Part shown: in pieces, positions 24,326 through 32,776 of the stretch
Position numbering within the stretch: position 1 is the first letter of the stretch
How the letters are laid out: each line of letters begins with the position of its first letter
Origin: Marinospirillum sp035271045
GTDB taxonomy: Bacteria > Pseudomonadota > Gammaproteobacteria > Pseudomonadales > Halomonadaceae
DNA: 44,762 nt
Direction: 5' to 3'
Assembly: GCF_035271045.1 (NCBI RefSeq)
Contig: NZ_DATESC010000027.1
Coordinates: 1 to 44,762, forward strand
Position numbers and translations under genes: made by a program
The notes under the pieces: generated by a model
What the model was told of the DNA's origin: nothing
Databases searched by the model: none
Seen by the model: the letters and a program-made list of their open reading frames with translations, nothing else

Positions 24326-25831
24326 ATGACTCCTGTAATTGCTTTAGTAGGCCGTCCTAATGTCGGTAAATCTACACTGTTTAACCGTTTAACTCGCAGC
24401 CGTGATGCCTTGGTTGCAGACTTTCCTGGCCTTACTCGTGACCGTCAATACGGTGAAGGTAAAGTGGGTGGTCGCCCTTACATCGTTATAGACACTGGTG
24501 GTATTAGTGGTGACGAAGAAGGCATTGATGCAGAAATGGCGCGTCACTCTTTACTGGCTATCGGTGAAGCTGACTTAGTTTTGTTCATCGTTGATGCACG
24601 TTCGGGTATGACGGCTGCCGATGAAATGATTGCCCGTTATTTGCGTGAGCATGATAAAAAAGCTTACCTTGTGGTTAACAAAACTGATGGTTTGGATGCT
24701 TATAGCCACAGTGCTGAATTTTATGCGCTGGGTATGAAGACTGACCCATTTATGATTGCTGCGGTACATAACCGTGGTGTTAGCAGTATGATTACCCAGT
24801 TGTTGGATGATTTGTTAGGGCCAATGACTGAAGAAGATTTAGGGCCTAAAGAACCTGTTTGGGGCGAGGTTAATTTTGATGAGCCTACGCCTGAAGAACA
24901 AGACGCTGTATTAGAAAAAGAATCTAAAGCACACGCTGCAAGGCAATTAAAGTTTGGCATTATTGGTCGTCCTAACGTGGGTAAGTCAACGCTAGTCAAC
25001 CGTATTTTGGGTGAAGAGCGAGTGATTGTTTTTGACCAGCCAGGTACCACGCGGGATGCAATTACGGTTCCTTTTGAGCGCAACGGTACGCCTTATACGC
25101 TGGTTGATACTGCCGGTATTCGTCGCCGTAAAAACGTCACTGAGATTGCTGAAAAATTCTCTATTGTTAAGACTTTACAAGCCATTAAAGAATGTAACGT
25201 CGCCGTTGTGGTCATTGACGGGCGTACTGGTTTAGTTGAACAAGACTTGCATCTGTTAAGTTTTGTGCTGGAATCAGGGCGTGCAATGGTTATTGCTATT
25301 AATAAGTGGGATAACCTTGACCAAGAAAGTCGCGACAAAATCAAAAAAGATATTGATCGCCGTTTGGAATTTGTTGACTACGCTGACGTGCATTATATTT
25401 CAGCGTTGCACGGTACAGGTGTTGGTGAGTTGTTTCGTTCGGTCGAAAAAGCTTACAAATCCGCAACCAGTCATTGGACAACAAATCGTTTAACAACGCT
25501 GTTGCAAGATGTGGTGAGTGAACATCAGCCACCTATGATTAATGGTCGCCGTATTAAGCTGCGTTATGCACACCAAGGTGGTTTGAATCCACCGATTATT
25601 GTGGTGCATGGTAATCAAACCGCTTCGATTCCTAGCAGCTATAAGCGCTATTTGATGAATACCTTCCGTAAAATTTTGAAGGTGACGGGTACGCCATTAA
25701 GGTTTGAGTTCCGTAGCGGTGAAAATCCCTATGCAACACCTAATGAGAAAGACAGCCGTGAAGCGGCTAGAGCAAGGCAGTTAAAATTAACAAAAGAAGC
25801 GCGTGCTGATCGTAAGCGTAAGCGTAAATAA
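24326..25831 (+). CDS. der: Ribosome-assembly GTPase Der (EngA)
   Basis: An essential GTPase with two tandem G domains that acts in 50S ribosomal subunit maturation. The 501-residue protein has Walker A/G1 motifs GRPNVGKSTLFNRL (8-21) and GRPNVGKSTLVNRI (about 217-230), G3 motifs DTGG and DTAG, and G4 motifs NKTD and NKWD. A C-terminal KH-like domain containing INGRRIKLRYAHQGGLNPP ends in a basic tail (RADRKRKRK). The acidic linker between the G domains (DEPTPEEQDAVLEKESK) is typical of gammaproteobacteria. It is the last gene of the block and is followed by a strong terminator. Confidence 0.97.
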   Translation: MTPVIALVGRPNVGKSTLFNRLTRSRDALVADFPGLTRDRQYGEGKVGGRPYIVIDTGGISGDEEGIDAEMARHSLLAIGEADLVLFIVDARSGMTAADEMIARYLREHDKKAYLVVNKTDGLDAYSHSAEFYALGMKTDPFMIAAVHNRGVSSMITQLLDDLLGPMTEEDLGPKEPVWGEVNFDEPTPEEQDAVLEKESKAHAARQLKFGIIGRPNVGKSTLVNRILGEERVIVFDQPGTTRDAITVPFERNGTPYTLVDTAGIRRRKNVTEIAEKFSIVKTLQAIKECNVAVVVIDGRTGLVEQDLHLLSFVLESGRAMVIAINKWDNLDQESRDKIKKDIDRRLEFVDYADVHYISALHGTGVGELFRSVEKAYKSATSHWTTNRLTTLLQDVVSEHQPPMINGRRIKLRYAHQGGLNPPIIVVHGNQTASIPSSYKRYLMNTFRKILKVTGTPLRFEFRSGENPYATPNEKDSREAARARQLKLTKEARADRKRKRK

Positions 25832-25835
25832 AATT

Positions 25836-25865
25836 AAAGCCGCTGATATATCAGCGGCTTTTTTT
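25836..25865. terminator. Strong bidirectional terminator after der
   Basis: AAAGCCGCTGA and TCAGCGGCTTT form an 11-bp perfect stem around a TATA loop, followed by a T tract on the plus strand and preceded by an A-rich stretch. It closes the der transcript and overlaps the stop codon of the converging gene at 25864. Confidence 0.85.
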
Positions 25866-26736
25866 AGGGCTTTAACAGCTGCATATACACAGGCGCATGG
25901 TCAGAAATATGACTTCTTGCGTGTTTATTCGTTATGCCAAGCAGTTCAGGGAATTTTAAAATACCCACTTCACCCACAGATAAGCGGTTAGTACCTACCC
26001 AAATATTATCGTAAAGATTAGCAAATACACCTTCTTTAGTTGAAAGGGTGCTAGCGCCTAATTCTTCAGTTATTAAAGGTTCAACGCCTAAAGCTTTTAA
26101 GCTTTGCCAACCTTTATGGCGTGGCGGCATATTAAAATCACCCATCAACATAATGGGCGTTTTTGGGTAGATTTCTTCTAACCACTGCCAATAATTGGTT
26201 AATTCTTCAAGCTCTGCAACACGCTCACCAATGCGTTTTCCATAAATAATGTGTACGGTACTAGCAGCAAAGGCCTGTTTGGATTTAAGGTTAAGAAAAC
26301 GTGCTGAATAAGGCTCGCGGGCAAATAAATCACCTGGATCTAAATAAACCACGGCACCATCTAGGTATTCAACGGCTGATTCTCGCCAGACAAAAGCGTA
26401 CATTTCTTTATAGCTAGAGCTGCCAATTAAGTGAGAGTGCATGGATTGCCAAGGTTCACCGCTGGCGGCTTCTAAAGCCTTTTCAAAAGCGTTCACACCT
26501 TCAATGGTCATCACTTCTTGGACGGCGATAAAATCAAACTGAACACCTATTTTACCCAGCGCTTGATAGTCTTTTTTAGAACCTCGCCCCAAGTGTTGAA
26601 TGTTCCAGCTTGCAATAACCAAGGCATTTTTATTGATAATTGCAGTGTTAATGTTAGCAGCAGAAACCATAGCAATGTTGGTGATACAAATTAAAGCGGT
26701 TAATAATAAATAACGAATAGGCATTAAAATCTTCAT
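25864..26736 (-). CDS. Secreted endonuclease/exonuclease/phosphatase-family protein
   Basis: A 290-residue protein with an N-terminal signal peptide (YLLLTALICITNIAMVSAAN, cleavage near residue 27) and the DNase I-like EEP fold. Visible catalytic motifs are VIASWNIQHLG (about 36-46), FIAVQEVMTIEG with the metal-binding Glu, MLMGDFNMPPRHKGW (Asp and Asn of the active site) and ISDHAPVYMQL with the terminal Asp-His pair. The family includes secreted nucleases and phosphodiesterases; the substrate cannot be read from the motifs. A DNase that scavenges nucleotides or breaks down extracellular DNA is one possibility. It lies downstream of ddh on the same strand but is separated from it by a terminator. 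Confidence 0.82.
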   Translation of the reverse strand: MKILMPIRYLLLTALICITNIAMVSAANINTAIINKNALVIASWNIQHLGRGSKKDYQALGKIGVQFDFIAVQEVMTIEGVNAFEKALEAASGEPWQSMHSHLIGSSSYKEMYAFVWRESAVEYLDGAVVYLDPGDLFAREPYSARFLNLKSKQAFAASTVHIIYGKRIGERVAELEELTNYWQWLEEIYPKTPIMLMGDFNMPPRHKGWQSLKALGVEPLITEELGASTLSTKEGVFANLYDNIWVGTNRLSVGEVGILKFPELLGITNKHARSHISDHAPVYMQLLKP

Positions 26737-26752
26737 TTATAATTGAAGGAAA

Positions 26753-26780
26753 TAAAAAAGCAGCTTCGTTAGAAGCTGCT
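26753..26780 (-). terminator. Terminator downstream of ddh
   Basis: On the minus strand, AGCAGCTTC and GAAGCTGCT form a 9-bp stem around a 4-base loop and lead directly into TTTTT. It lies 28 bases after the ddh stop and before the next minus-strand gene. Confidence 0.8.
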
Positions 26781-26807
26781 GCTGTTCAATCGACTCATGC
26801 ACAATGT

Positions 26808-27794
26808 TTAAAGTAAGTCTTTACGCAATTGAGCCGGTGTTTTAGGCGATAACAAGCCTGGCGCTACATCAAATACAGTTTTTGCACCCACTTCACCACG
26901 GCTGGCTAATTTATGCACAGCCCGCGCATAAGCAACTAATACGCTGGCAGTAAACTCTGGATTGCTGTCTAAAGCCAAAGAATACTCAATGGTTTGTTTG
27001 CTAGCAGTACCAGTTACACCGCTACGAATAACAAAACCGCCGTGTGGCATTTTAGTGTGTTCTTTTGCAAAAGTAGCTGAGTCAATAAAGTTAACTTCGG
27101 TATCATAATCGGCAAAGTAATCTGGCATAGTCACAATGCTATGACGAATTTGTTCAGCATCAGCACCGTCATCTAAAACAATAAAGCACTGGCGAGTATG
27201 CTTTTCGCGGGTGGTTAATTCCGGTTGTTCGCCTGCACGTACACGCGCTATGGCTGTTTCTGAAGGTAGTGTATATTGTACGCCCGATTTAACACCGGCG
27301 ACACGACGTATGGCATCAGAATGACCTTGACTTAAACCTTTGCCCCAAAAAGTATAGGTTTCACCTTGAGGTAAAATGGTTTCACCATAGAGGCGGTTTA
27401 ACGAGAAAAGACCAGGATCCCAACCCACGGATAGTAGGGCAATTTTACCGGCTTTTTTAGCAGGAATATCTAAAGCATCAAAGTATTCGTTAACCTTGGC
27501 GTGTGTATCAAAGCTATCAACGGTATTAAAAAACTGGGCTAAATAAGGGCCTTGTTCGGGTAAATCAGACCTAGAGCCACCACACAAAATCATTACGTCA
27601 ACCTGATCTTGAAATTGCTCAATATCGGCTATGGCATAAACAGGCACATCTTTATTGAGAAGTTCAACACTGCTTGGGTCACGACGGCTAAAAACACCTA
27701 CTAATTGCATATCTGGATTTTGTGCAAGTGCTGATTCAACACCACGCCCTAAATTACCGTACCCAGCAATTGCTACCTTAATTTGATTCGACAT
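26808..27794 (-). CDS. ddh: meso-Diaminopimelate D-dehydrogenase
   Basis: An NADPH-dependent enzyme that interconverts meso-diaminopimelate and L-2-amino-6-oxopimelate (tetrahydrodipicolinate), giving a one-step route to the peptidoglycan and lysine precursor. The 328 residues follow Corynebacterium Ddh: VAIAGYGNLGRGVESAL (7-23, Rossmann motif), VGVFSRRDP, FNTVDSFDTHAKV, LLSVGWDPGLFSLNRLYGE, TFWGKGLSQGHSDAIRR, VQYTLPSE, MPHGGFVIRSG and a C-terminal FDVAPGLLSP. Length and motifs are complete, so it is probably active. Most gammaproteobacteria rely on the succinylase route (DapD, DapC, DapE) instead. It is divergent from the yeeN-like gene, with a 153-base shared upstream region. Confidence 0.93.
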   Translation of the reverse strand: MSNQIKVAIAGYGNLGRGVESALAQNPDMQLVGVFSRRDPSSVELLNKDVPVYAIADIEQFQDQVDVMILCGGSRSDLPEQGPYLAQFFNTVDSFDTHAKVNEYFDALDIPAKKAGKIALLSVGWDPGLFSLNRLYGETILPQGETYTFWGKGLSQGHSDAIRRVAGVKSGVQYTLPSETAIARVRAGEQPELTTREKHTRQCFIVLDDGADAEQIRHSIVTMPDYFADYDTEVNFIDSATFAKEHTKMPHGGFVIRSGVTGTASKQTIEYSLALDSNPEFTASVLVAYARAVHKLASRGEVGAKTVFDVAPGLLSPKTPAQLRKDLL

Positions 27795-27947
27795 AAAGAT
27801 TTTTCCTTACTTGTTAAAACTAGTTAGCACTAAAAGTGATTACTCACGTAAAATAGTTTAACAGTAAATAGACACCTAATAAGTGTAGAATTTATAAACT
27901 TAGCAAAATAAACGTGTATTTTTATTAACTAAAGGACACCTTTTCCT

Positions 27948-28667
27948 ATGGGTCGCGCATTCCAAAATCGTAAAGTTTCCATGGCCAAAACAGCTTCGGC
28001 TAAAACTAAAGTTTATTCACGCTATGGCCGTGAAGTTTATATGGCTGCTAAAAATGGGGGCGTTGATCCTACTGCCAATCTTACTTTGCGTAGCTTAATT
28101 GAACGGGCTAAAAAAGACCAAGTGCCTTCACACGTACTTGATAAAGCGATTGAAAAAGCTAAAGGCGGTGGTGGTGAAGATTTTCAGCCTTCTTTATATG
28201 AAGGCATTGCGCCAGGTGGCTGTTTGGTATTGATTAGCGCATTAACCGACAATGCTAACCGTACTTTTGGTGATATTCGTGGCATTTTTACCAAGTGTAA
28301 AGCCAAATTAGGTAGCCAAGGTTCTGTGTCTTATATGTTTGATCACCGTGCGATGTTTGTGTTTGCAGGTGATGATGAAGAAGCCGCCTTAGAAGTATTA
28401 ATGATGGCCGATGTTGATGTAGCAGATATTGATTGCGAAGAAGGTATGATTACCGTGTTAGTACCACCCACTGAATATTTTAAAACTAAAACTGCTTTAA
28501 CAGAAATGAATCCAGCGATAGATTTTGAAGTGGAAGAAATCACTTATTTACCACAAACCGATCACTCAGTAACCAGTGATGACGTGGCTAGTTTTGAGCG
28601 CTTTGTTGGCTTATTAAACGACCTAGAAGACGTTGCACAAATTTACCACAATGGTGTTTTTGAATAA
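27948..28667 (+). CDS. YebC/TACO1-family protein, YeeN type
   Basis: A 239-residue YebC-family protein. Its N-terminus (MGRAFQNRKVSMAKTASAKT) matches the YeeN branch rather than canonical YebC (which begins MAGHSKWANI). Other markers are KVYSRYGREVYMAAKNGG, DKAIEKAKGGGGEDF (about 64-78), YEGIAPGGCLVLI, LTDNANRT, GSVSYMFDHRAMFVF and a C-terminal VAQIYHNGVFE. The family was long annotated as transcription regulators; later work on YebC and TACO1 proteins links some members to ribosomes stalled at proline stretches. Which role applies here is open. An AAGGA ribosome site is near 27931-27935, and a terminator follows the gene. Confidence 0.9.
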   Translation: MGRAFQNRKVSMAKTASAKTKVYSRYGREVYMAAKNGGVDPTANLTLRSLIERAKKDQVPSHVLDKAIEKAKGGGGEDFQPSLYEGIAPGGCLVLISALTDNANRTFGDIRGIFTKCKAKLGSQGSVSYMFDHRAMFVFAGDDEEAALEVLMMADVDVADIDCEEGMITVLVPPTEYFKTKTALTEMNPAIDFEVEEITYLPQTDHSVTSDDVASFERFVGLLNDLEDVAQIYHNGVFE

Positions 28668-28717
28668 GCCCATTTTTTATAGCTTGTACTGTTTTAAAGT
28701 TGATTAGAAAGTGTATT

Positions 28718-28745
28718 AAAAGCCAGTTATTTAACTGGCTTTTTT
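28718..28745 (+). terminator. Rho-independent terminator after the yeeN-like gene
   Basis: AAAAGCCAGTT and AACTGGCTTTT form an 11-bp stem around an ATTT loop and run into a T tract ending at 28745, about 50 bases after the stop codon. Confidence 0.85.
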
Positions 28746-28767
28746 AACTTAATTTCAAGCAATAGGA

Positions 28768-28878
28768 ATGTTTACAGCATGGCTTTTGATTATTTTTAGT
28801 ATGTATGCAAATGAATCTGAGCTGCAAGACATTCTAAGCGAAATGGGCAGTTTTTATGTTAGAAAAAGCGCTGATTAA
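28768..28878 (+). CDS. Possible small membrane protein ORF
   Basis: An ATG at 28768 opens a 36-codon frame: a hydrophobic start MFTAWLLIIFS followed by the acidic, helical MYANESELQDILSEMG and ending SADstop at 28876-28878. An in-frame ATG at 28801 would give only the soluble 25 residues. The ribosome site is poor (AGG one base before the ATG). It overlaps the stop of the converging gene by three bases. It could be a genuine one-helix small protein, a remnant of a longer gene, or chance. Confidence 0.25.
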   Translation: MFTAWLLIIFSMYANESELQDILSEMGSFYVRKSAD

Positions 28879-29720
28879 GGTTTAATTAACGCGATAGGCA
28901 GTAAATTATTTTCTTTGGCATATTTTTCAAGGCGACCATCCGCTTTAATTGCTTTTACAAACGTATTGATTCTTGCTAACCATTCAGGCTGCCCTTTTTT
29001 AATGGCGTAAGCGTATTCAAATTGTTCTGTTGCTTGTTTGGGTGTTAAAAGTTTTGCCCAGTCATAAACTTGGAGCATTTTTTGCCCATACGGGTAATCA
29101 GCAATAAATACATCAGCACGACCCGAGCGCACTTCTATTTCGCGCTGACTATTTTTTATGACGGTCATGATTTCAGCATTTTTTAAACTGCTACGCATTG
29201 CACCTTCCATGTAGGTACCTTTTTGGACACAGACAATAACACCTTCTTTATCGATTGATTCCCAGCTATCAATAACTGGATTAGTTTTACTAGCAACGCC
29301 ATACATACCACTGCTTAGGTAAGGTTCGCTATAGTCAATTTTTTTGCTGCGTTCTGTTGTTATACCCACGCCAAACATGGCGATATCACATTTATCTTGC
29401 TGTATATCATCCATAAAAATACCAAAATGCGTGGTGACATATTCAACGTCTACACCTAAGTCTTTAGCAAGTGCTTGTGATAAGCCGATATCAATGCCTT
29501 CTAGTTGACCTGTTTTGCTGTTTTTGTAAGAAATAGAGAAATAATCAGGCCAAATGCAGACACGTAACTTTCCTGCTACGGTGATTTTTTGCTCTCGCTC
29601 TGACGCAGCAAAGGCGTTGTTTTGTAAAATCAAACTGCACAAAAGTAAAAATATAAAGCTAAATCGTTGGTATTTAATGCAATTCTTTGTTAATAAAGCT
29701 AGCCTAATTCTTTGCCTCAT
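28875..29720 (-). CDS. Orphan periplasmic solute-binding protein, family 3
   Basis: A 281-residue periplasmic protein with a signal peptide (FIFLLLCSLILQNNAFAA, cleavage near residue 39) and the amino-acid-type bacterial periplasmic-binding fold. Seen motifs are LRVCIWPDYFSISYKN, GQLEGIDIGLSQALAKDLGV (the G-D-x-D-like signature, here GIDIG), KCDIAMFGVGITTERSKKIDYSEPY split across about 115-140, and VRSGRADVFIADYPYG. No permease or ATPase gene is near. It diverges from a PAS-GGDEF-EAL gene across only 50 bases, so it may serve as a sensor partner for that protein instead of in transport. The ligand is unknown, though amino acid-like is likely for the family. Confidence 0.85.
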   Translation of the reverse strand: MRQRIRLALLTKNCIKYQRFSFIFLLLCSLILQNNAFAASEREQKITVAGKLRVCIWPDYFSISYKNSKTGQLEGIDIGLSQALAKDLGVDVEYVTTHFGIFMDDIQQDKCDIAMFGVGITTERSKKIDYSEPYLSSGMYGVASKTNPVIDSWESIDKEGVIVCVQKGTYMEGAMRSSLKNAEIMTVIKNSQREIEVRSGRADVFIADYPYGQKMLQVYDWAKLLTPKQATEQFEYAYAIKKGQPEWLARINTFVKAIKADGRLEKYAKENNLLPIALIKP

Positions 29721-29770
29721 ATAGCTTCTTCCTGTTTTTTTATTACTGATTTAAGGAATGGTTTAACGCC

Positions 29771-32383
29771 ATGCTATCGAATCTTTTTTTACTTTTAAAA
29801 AATGCGACCTTCCGCCAAAAATGGGTTCTTCTTACGGCATTATTTATTTTGCTTTGTTTTTGGCTGGTTCTGCAACATACCGCACGCCAAGGTGTTGCAA
29901 GAAGTTTAGCTGAGCAGGATGCAAGTAATGCCGTTTTATTGCATGCACTTGAAGATACTGTTGTCCGTTCATTTCAGTCAGTTAATAGCTCGATGTTGAC
30001 GCTAGCAGAAAGCATTCCTCAGCTAGCTTCTGATCAAGATATAAGGAACGTGCTATTGGAGCAATTGCGTACATCGCCCCAGTTAAGAGCGATTGATTTG
30101 CTTGATACGCAGGGGTTGGTGATTACTTCAGTGACAAATAATAAAGGTAATCAAGTCACTTATTCTTGCATTGATACGCTAAATAACGAGCCATTGACAG
30201 CATTTGTCATTGAGTCGCTTCAAAAAGGCCGTTACCCCAACGATCCTTTTGCCGCACAATCAGTGCATCAATACATTCCTTTTTGCGTGCCTGTTCATGA
30301 TGCTAGTGGTCAATTATCAAAAGTGCTCATTGCTTCAATAAATCCTCAGTATTTTTACAATCTTTTTGCTTCAATTACGAATTCTTTGGACTCTTATGTT
30401 TACTTGTATCGTTATGATGGTGAGCCGTTACTAACGGCGAGTGCTATTGAACCGGAAACAGCCGCCATTTTAATGCGTGTTAAAGAAAAAAGCTGGGGGC
30501 AGTTTCGTACCCCCATTGCTGAAAGTGAATATTTAGTGAGCTATCGCTCGACTTCTTTGCTGCCTTTAATTCTAGTTCTGGTGTCTGACGAAGCATCGGC
30601 ACTATCAGCTTGGCGGCAAGATGAGCGGATGATGCGTTGGTTTTTGTTTATCATTTCAATAATTACGGTTGTGGTTGCTTTAGTGATTGCTGTGCTAAGA
30701 GAAAAACGCTGGCAAGCATTGGGTGATATACACCTATTAAGTACAGCGATTAGAAGCACGGCCAATGCCATTTTGATTACTGATAAAGAAGGTAGTATTC
30801 ATTGGACTAATAAAGCATTTACGGTGCTTACGGGTTATTCTTTTGAAGAAGTTAAAGGAAAAACACCGAGAGTTTTGAACTCAGGGCAGCAACCAAAAGC
30901 ATTTTTTAGTGAGTTATGGCTAACCATTTTATCGGGTAAAAGCTGGAAGGGTGAGTTGATTAATCGGCACAAGCAAGGTTATACCCTTGTGGTCGATCAA
31001 ACAATTACACCTATTTTAGATAAAAAAGGCAATATTGAGCATTTTATTGCTGTGCATGAAGATGTCACTGCACGTAAAAAAGCAGAGCAACAAGCGTTGT
31101 TTTTAGCCGATCATGATTCGTTAACCCAGTTACCTAATCGGCGTTATTTTGAGCAGCATCTGTATCATGTTTTTGCAACTTTTGACCCCACGGAAATCGC
31201 TATTTTATTTATTGATTTAGACCGCTTTAAAGACATTAACGACACTTTAGGGCATGAAGCGGGTGATGCACTTTTAATTCAAACCGCCTCTAATTTACAA
31301 AGTTTAATGGATGATAATTACTTATTGGCTCGGTTAGGCGGTGATGAGTTTGCGATTTTAGTAAAAGAAGTGATTAACCATGAACAGTTAGTTATTTTTG
31401 CTAATAAGGTTGTTACGACGGTTGCTAAGTTATTTTATTATGGTGATGGTGTATTTAATACCACTTGTAGCGTGGGTGTTGCTACTGGCAATATCAATAC
31501 ATCGGATGCTTCTATGATGTTACGCCAAGCTGATATGGCGATGTATCGTGCTAAGCGTACGGGTAAAAACACCTTTCGTTTTTTTGATGATGCTATGGAT
31601 GCCATCATGAGGCGGCGTGTTTATTTACAGCAGCAGCTTGAAATGGCGGTACATTCTGACGTGGCGTTTAGTTTGCGTTATCAACCACAAATTAATGCTC
31701 TGACGGGTGAACTTTATGGTGCTGAAGCTTTAATGCGCTGGGAAGTTACTGCTGGTGAATGGGTTTCTCCTGTTGAATTCATTCCACTGGCTGAAGAGAC
31801 AGGCCAAATTATGGATATTGGTATTTGGTTAATGAAAAGCCTTTTTCAGCAGATGGCCAAATGGAACTGTTGTGGCGTTAAGTTTGGTAAAATCTCTATG
31901 AATATTTCTGCCATTCAGCTAGCCAGAGATTCTTTAGCGGAGCGAATGTTAGCTATGATGAAAGCGTATGGTATTTTAGCTAATCAGCTTTGCGTTGAAA
32001 TAACAGAAACAACTTTAATGACTAATTCTGATCGTGTGATGGATAACCTAAAACAACTAAAAAAATCGGGCATTACTTTGTCGATTGATGACTTTGGTAC
32101 GGGTTATTCATCGCTTAGTTATTTAAAAGCAATTGATGCCAATCATTTAAAAATAGACCGTAGCTTTATTATTGGCATTGGTGAGAAAAATTCTGATGAA
32201 CACATTATACGCGCTACGATTGCGCTTGCGCATAGCTTGAGTCTTGAAACGGTTGCTGAAGGTGTTGATAGCCAAGAACAACTAATGTTTTTAAAGGCAT
32301 TAAATTGTGATTATATTCAAGGTTATCTTTTTTCTAAGCCATTAATAGCAGAAGACTTTGAGCAGTTTATTAACGAAGGTTAA
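29771..32383 (+). CDS. Membrane PAS-GGDEF-EAL cyclic-di-GMP turnover protein
   Basis: An 870-residue membrane signalling protein. TM1 is about 19-37, a periplasmic sensor of roughly 250 residues follows (Cache-like by size and position, not confirmed), and TM2 is about 289-309. Next come a PAS domain (about 320-435; AILITDKEGSIHWTNKAF, FIAVHEDVTARKKAE), a GGDEF domain with the intact motif GGDEF at 523-527, and an EAL domain with EAL at 652-654 plus EITETTLM, DDFGTGYSSLSYLK and VAEGVDSQEQ. Both catalytic motifs look competent. The inhibitory RxxD site upstream of GGDEF is absent (DDNY at that spacing). It could make and break c-di-GMP depending on signal. The 5' region is shared with the divergent solute-binding protein gene. 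Confidence 0.92.
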   Translation: MLSNLFLLLKNATFRQKWVLLTALFILLCFWLVLQHTARQGVARSLAEQDASNAVLLHALEDTVVRSFQSVNSSMLTLAESIPQLASDQDIRNVLLEQLRTSPQLRAIDLLDTQGLVITSVTNNKGNQVTYSCIDTLNNEPLTAFVIESLQKGRYPNDPFAAQSVHQYIPFCVPVHDASGQLSKVLIASINPQYFYNLFASITNSLDSYVYLYRYDGEPLLTASAIEPETAAILMRVKEKSWGQFRTPIAESEYLVSYRSTSLLPLILVLVSDEASALSAWRQDERMMRWFLFIISIITVVVALVIAVLREKRWQALGDIHLLSTAIRSTANAILITDKEGSIHWTNKAFTVLTGYSFEEVKGKTPRVLNSGQQPKAFFSELWLTILSGKSWKGELINRHKQGYTLVVDQTITPILDKKGNIEHFIAVHEDVTARKKAEQQALFLADHDSLTQLPNRRYFEQHLYHVFATFDPTEIAILFIDLDRFKDINDTLGHEAGDALLIQTASNLQSLMDDNYLLARLGGDEFAILVKEVINHEQLVIFANKVVTTVAKLFYYGDGVFNTTCSVGVATGNINTSDASMMLRQADMAMYRAKRTGKNTFRFFDDAMDAIMRRRVYLQQQLEMAVHSDVAFSLRYQPQINALTGELYGAEALMRWEVTAGEWVSPVEFIPLAEETGQIMDIGIWLMKSLFQQMAKWNCCGVKFGKISMNISAIQLARDSLAERMLAMMKAYGILANQLCVEITETTLMTNSDRVMDNLKQLKKSGITLSIDDFGTGYSSLSYLKAIDANHLKIDRSFIIGIGEKNSDEHIIRATIALAHSLSLETVAEGVDSQEQLMFLKALNCDYIQGYLFSKPLIAEDFEQFINEG

Positions 32384-32394
32384 ATTTCAGGCAT

Positions 32395-32427
32395 AAAAAA
32401 AGGCAGATTAAATTAATAATCTGCCTT
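32395..32427 (-). terminator. Terminator of the initiator tRNA gene
   Basis: On the minus strand an 11-bp stem AAGGCAGATTA/TAATCTGCCTT with a 6-base loop runs into a T tract (plus-strand A tract at 32395-32400). It begins 9 bases after the tRNA CCA end. It also lies just past the stop of the converging GGDEF-EAL gene. Confidence 0.85.
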
Positions 32428-32435
32428 CTGAAATT

Positions 32436-32512
<77 letters not shown>

Positions 32513-32525
32513 TCAAAGTGAAGCT

Positions 32526-32553
32526 AGTATAGCCTTTTAATTTGGCTTGTCAA
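32526..32553 (-). promoter_or_regulatory. Promoter of the initiator tRNA gene
   Basis: On the minus strand, a consensus -35 TTGACA (32553-32548) and -10 TATACT (32531-32526) are 16 bases apart. The -10 lies 13 bases before the tRNA 5' end, so the leader is very short. Strength and position fit a stable-RNA promoter. Confidence 0.85.
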
Positions 32554-32776
32554 GATAAGACTAAAGATTATTTACTTTGTAAGGTGTGCTTGTTGGCTTT
32601 GAGGGAGTAACAGTGTAACTTACTAGGTGCAGGGGATTGAATATAATAAGAATAAAATAATAACCTTTTGCCTTAATTCAGACGGGTCAAATAATAACTA
32701 TCCTGTTTATCTACTTATCAGGCACGGGTTTTAGCGGCAGTGCTGCTAAGCTTAGTGTTAACAGAGGGAGTTTGCT

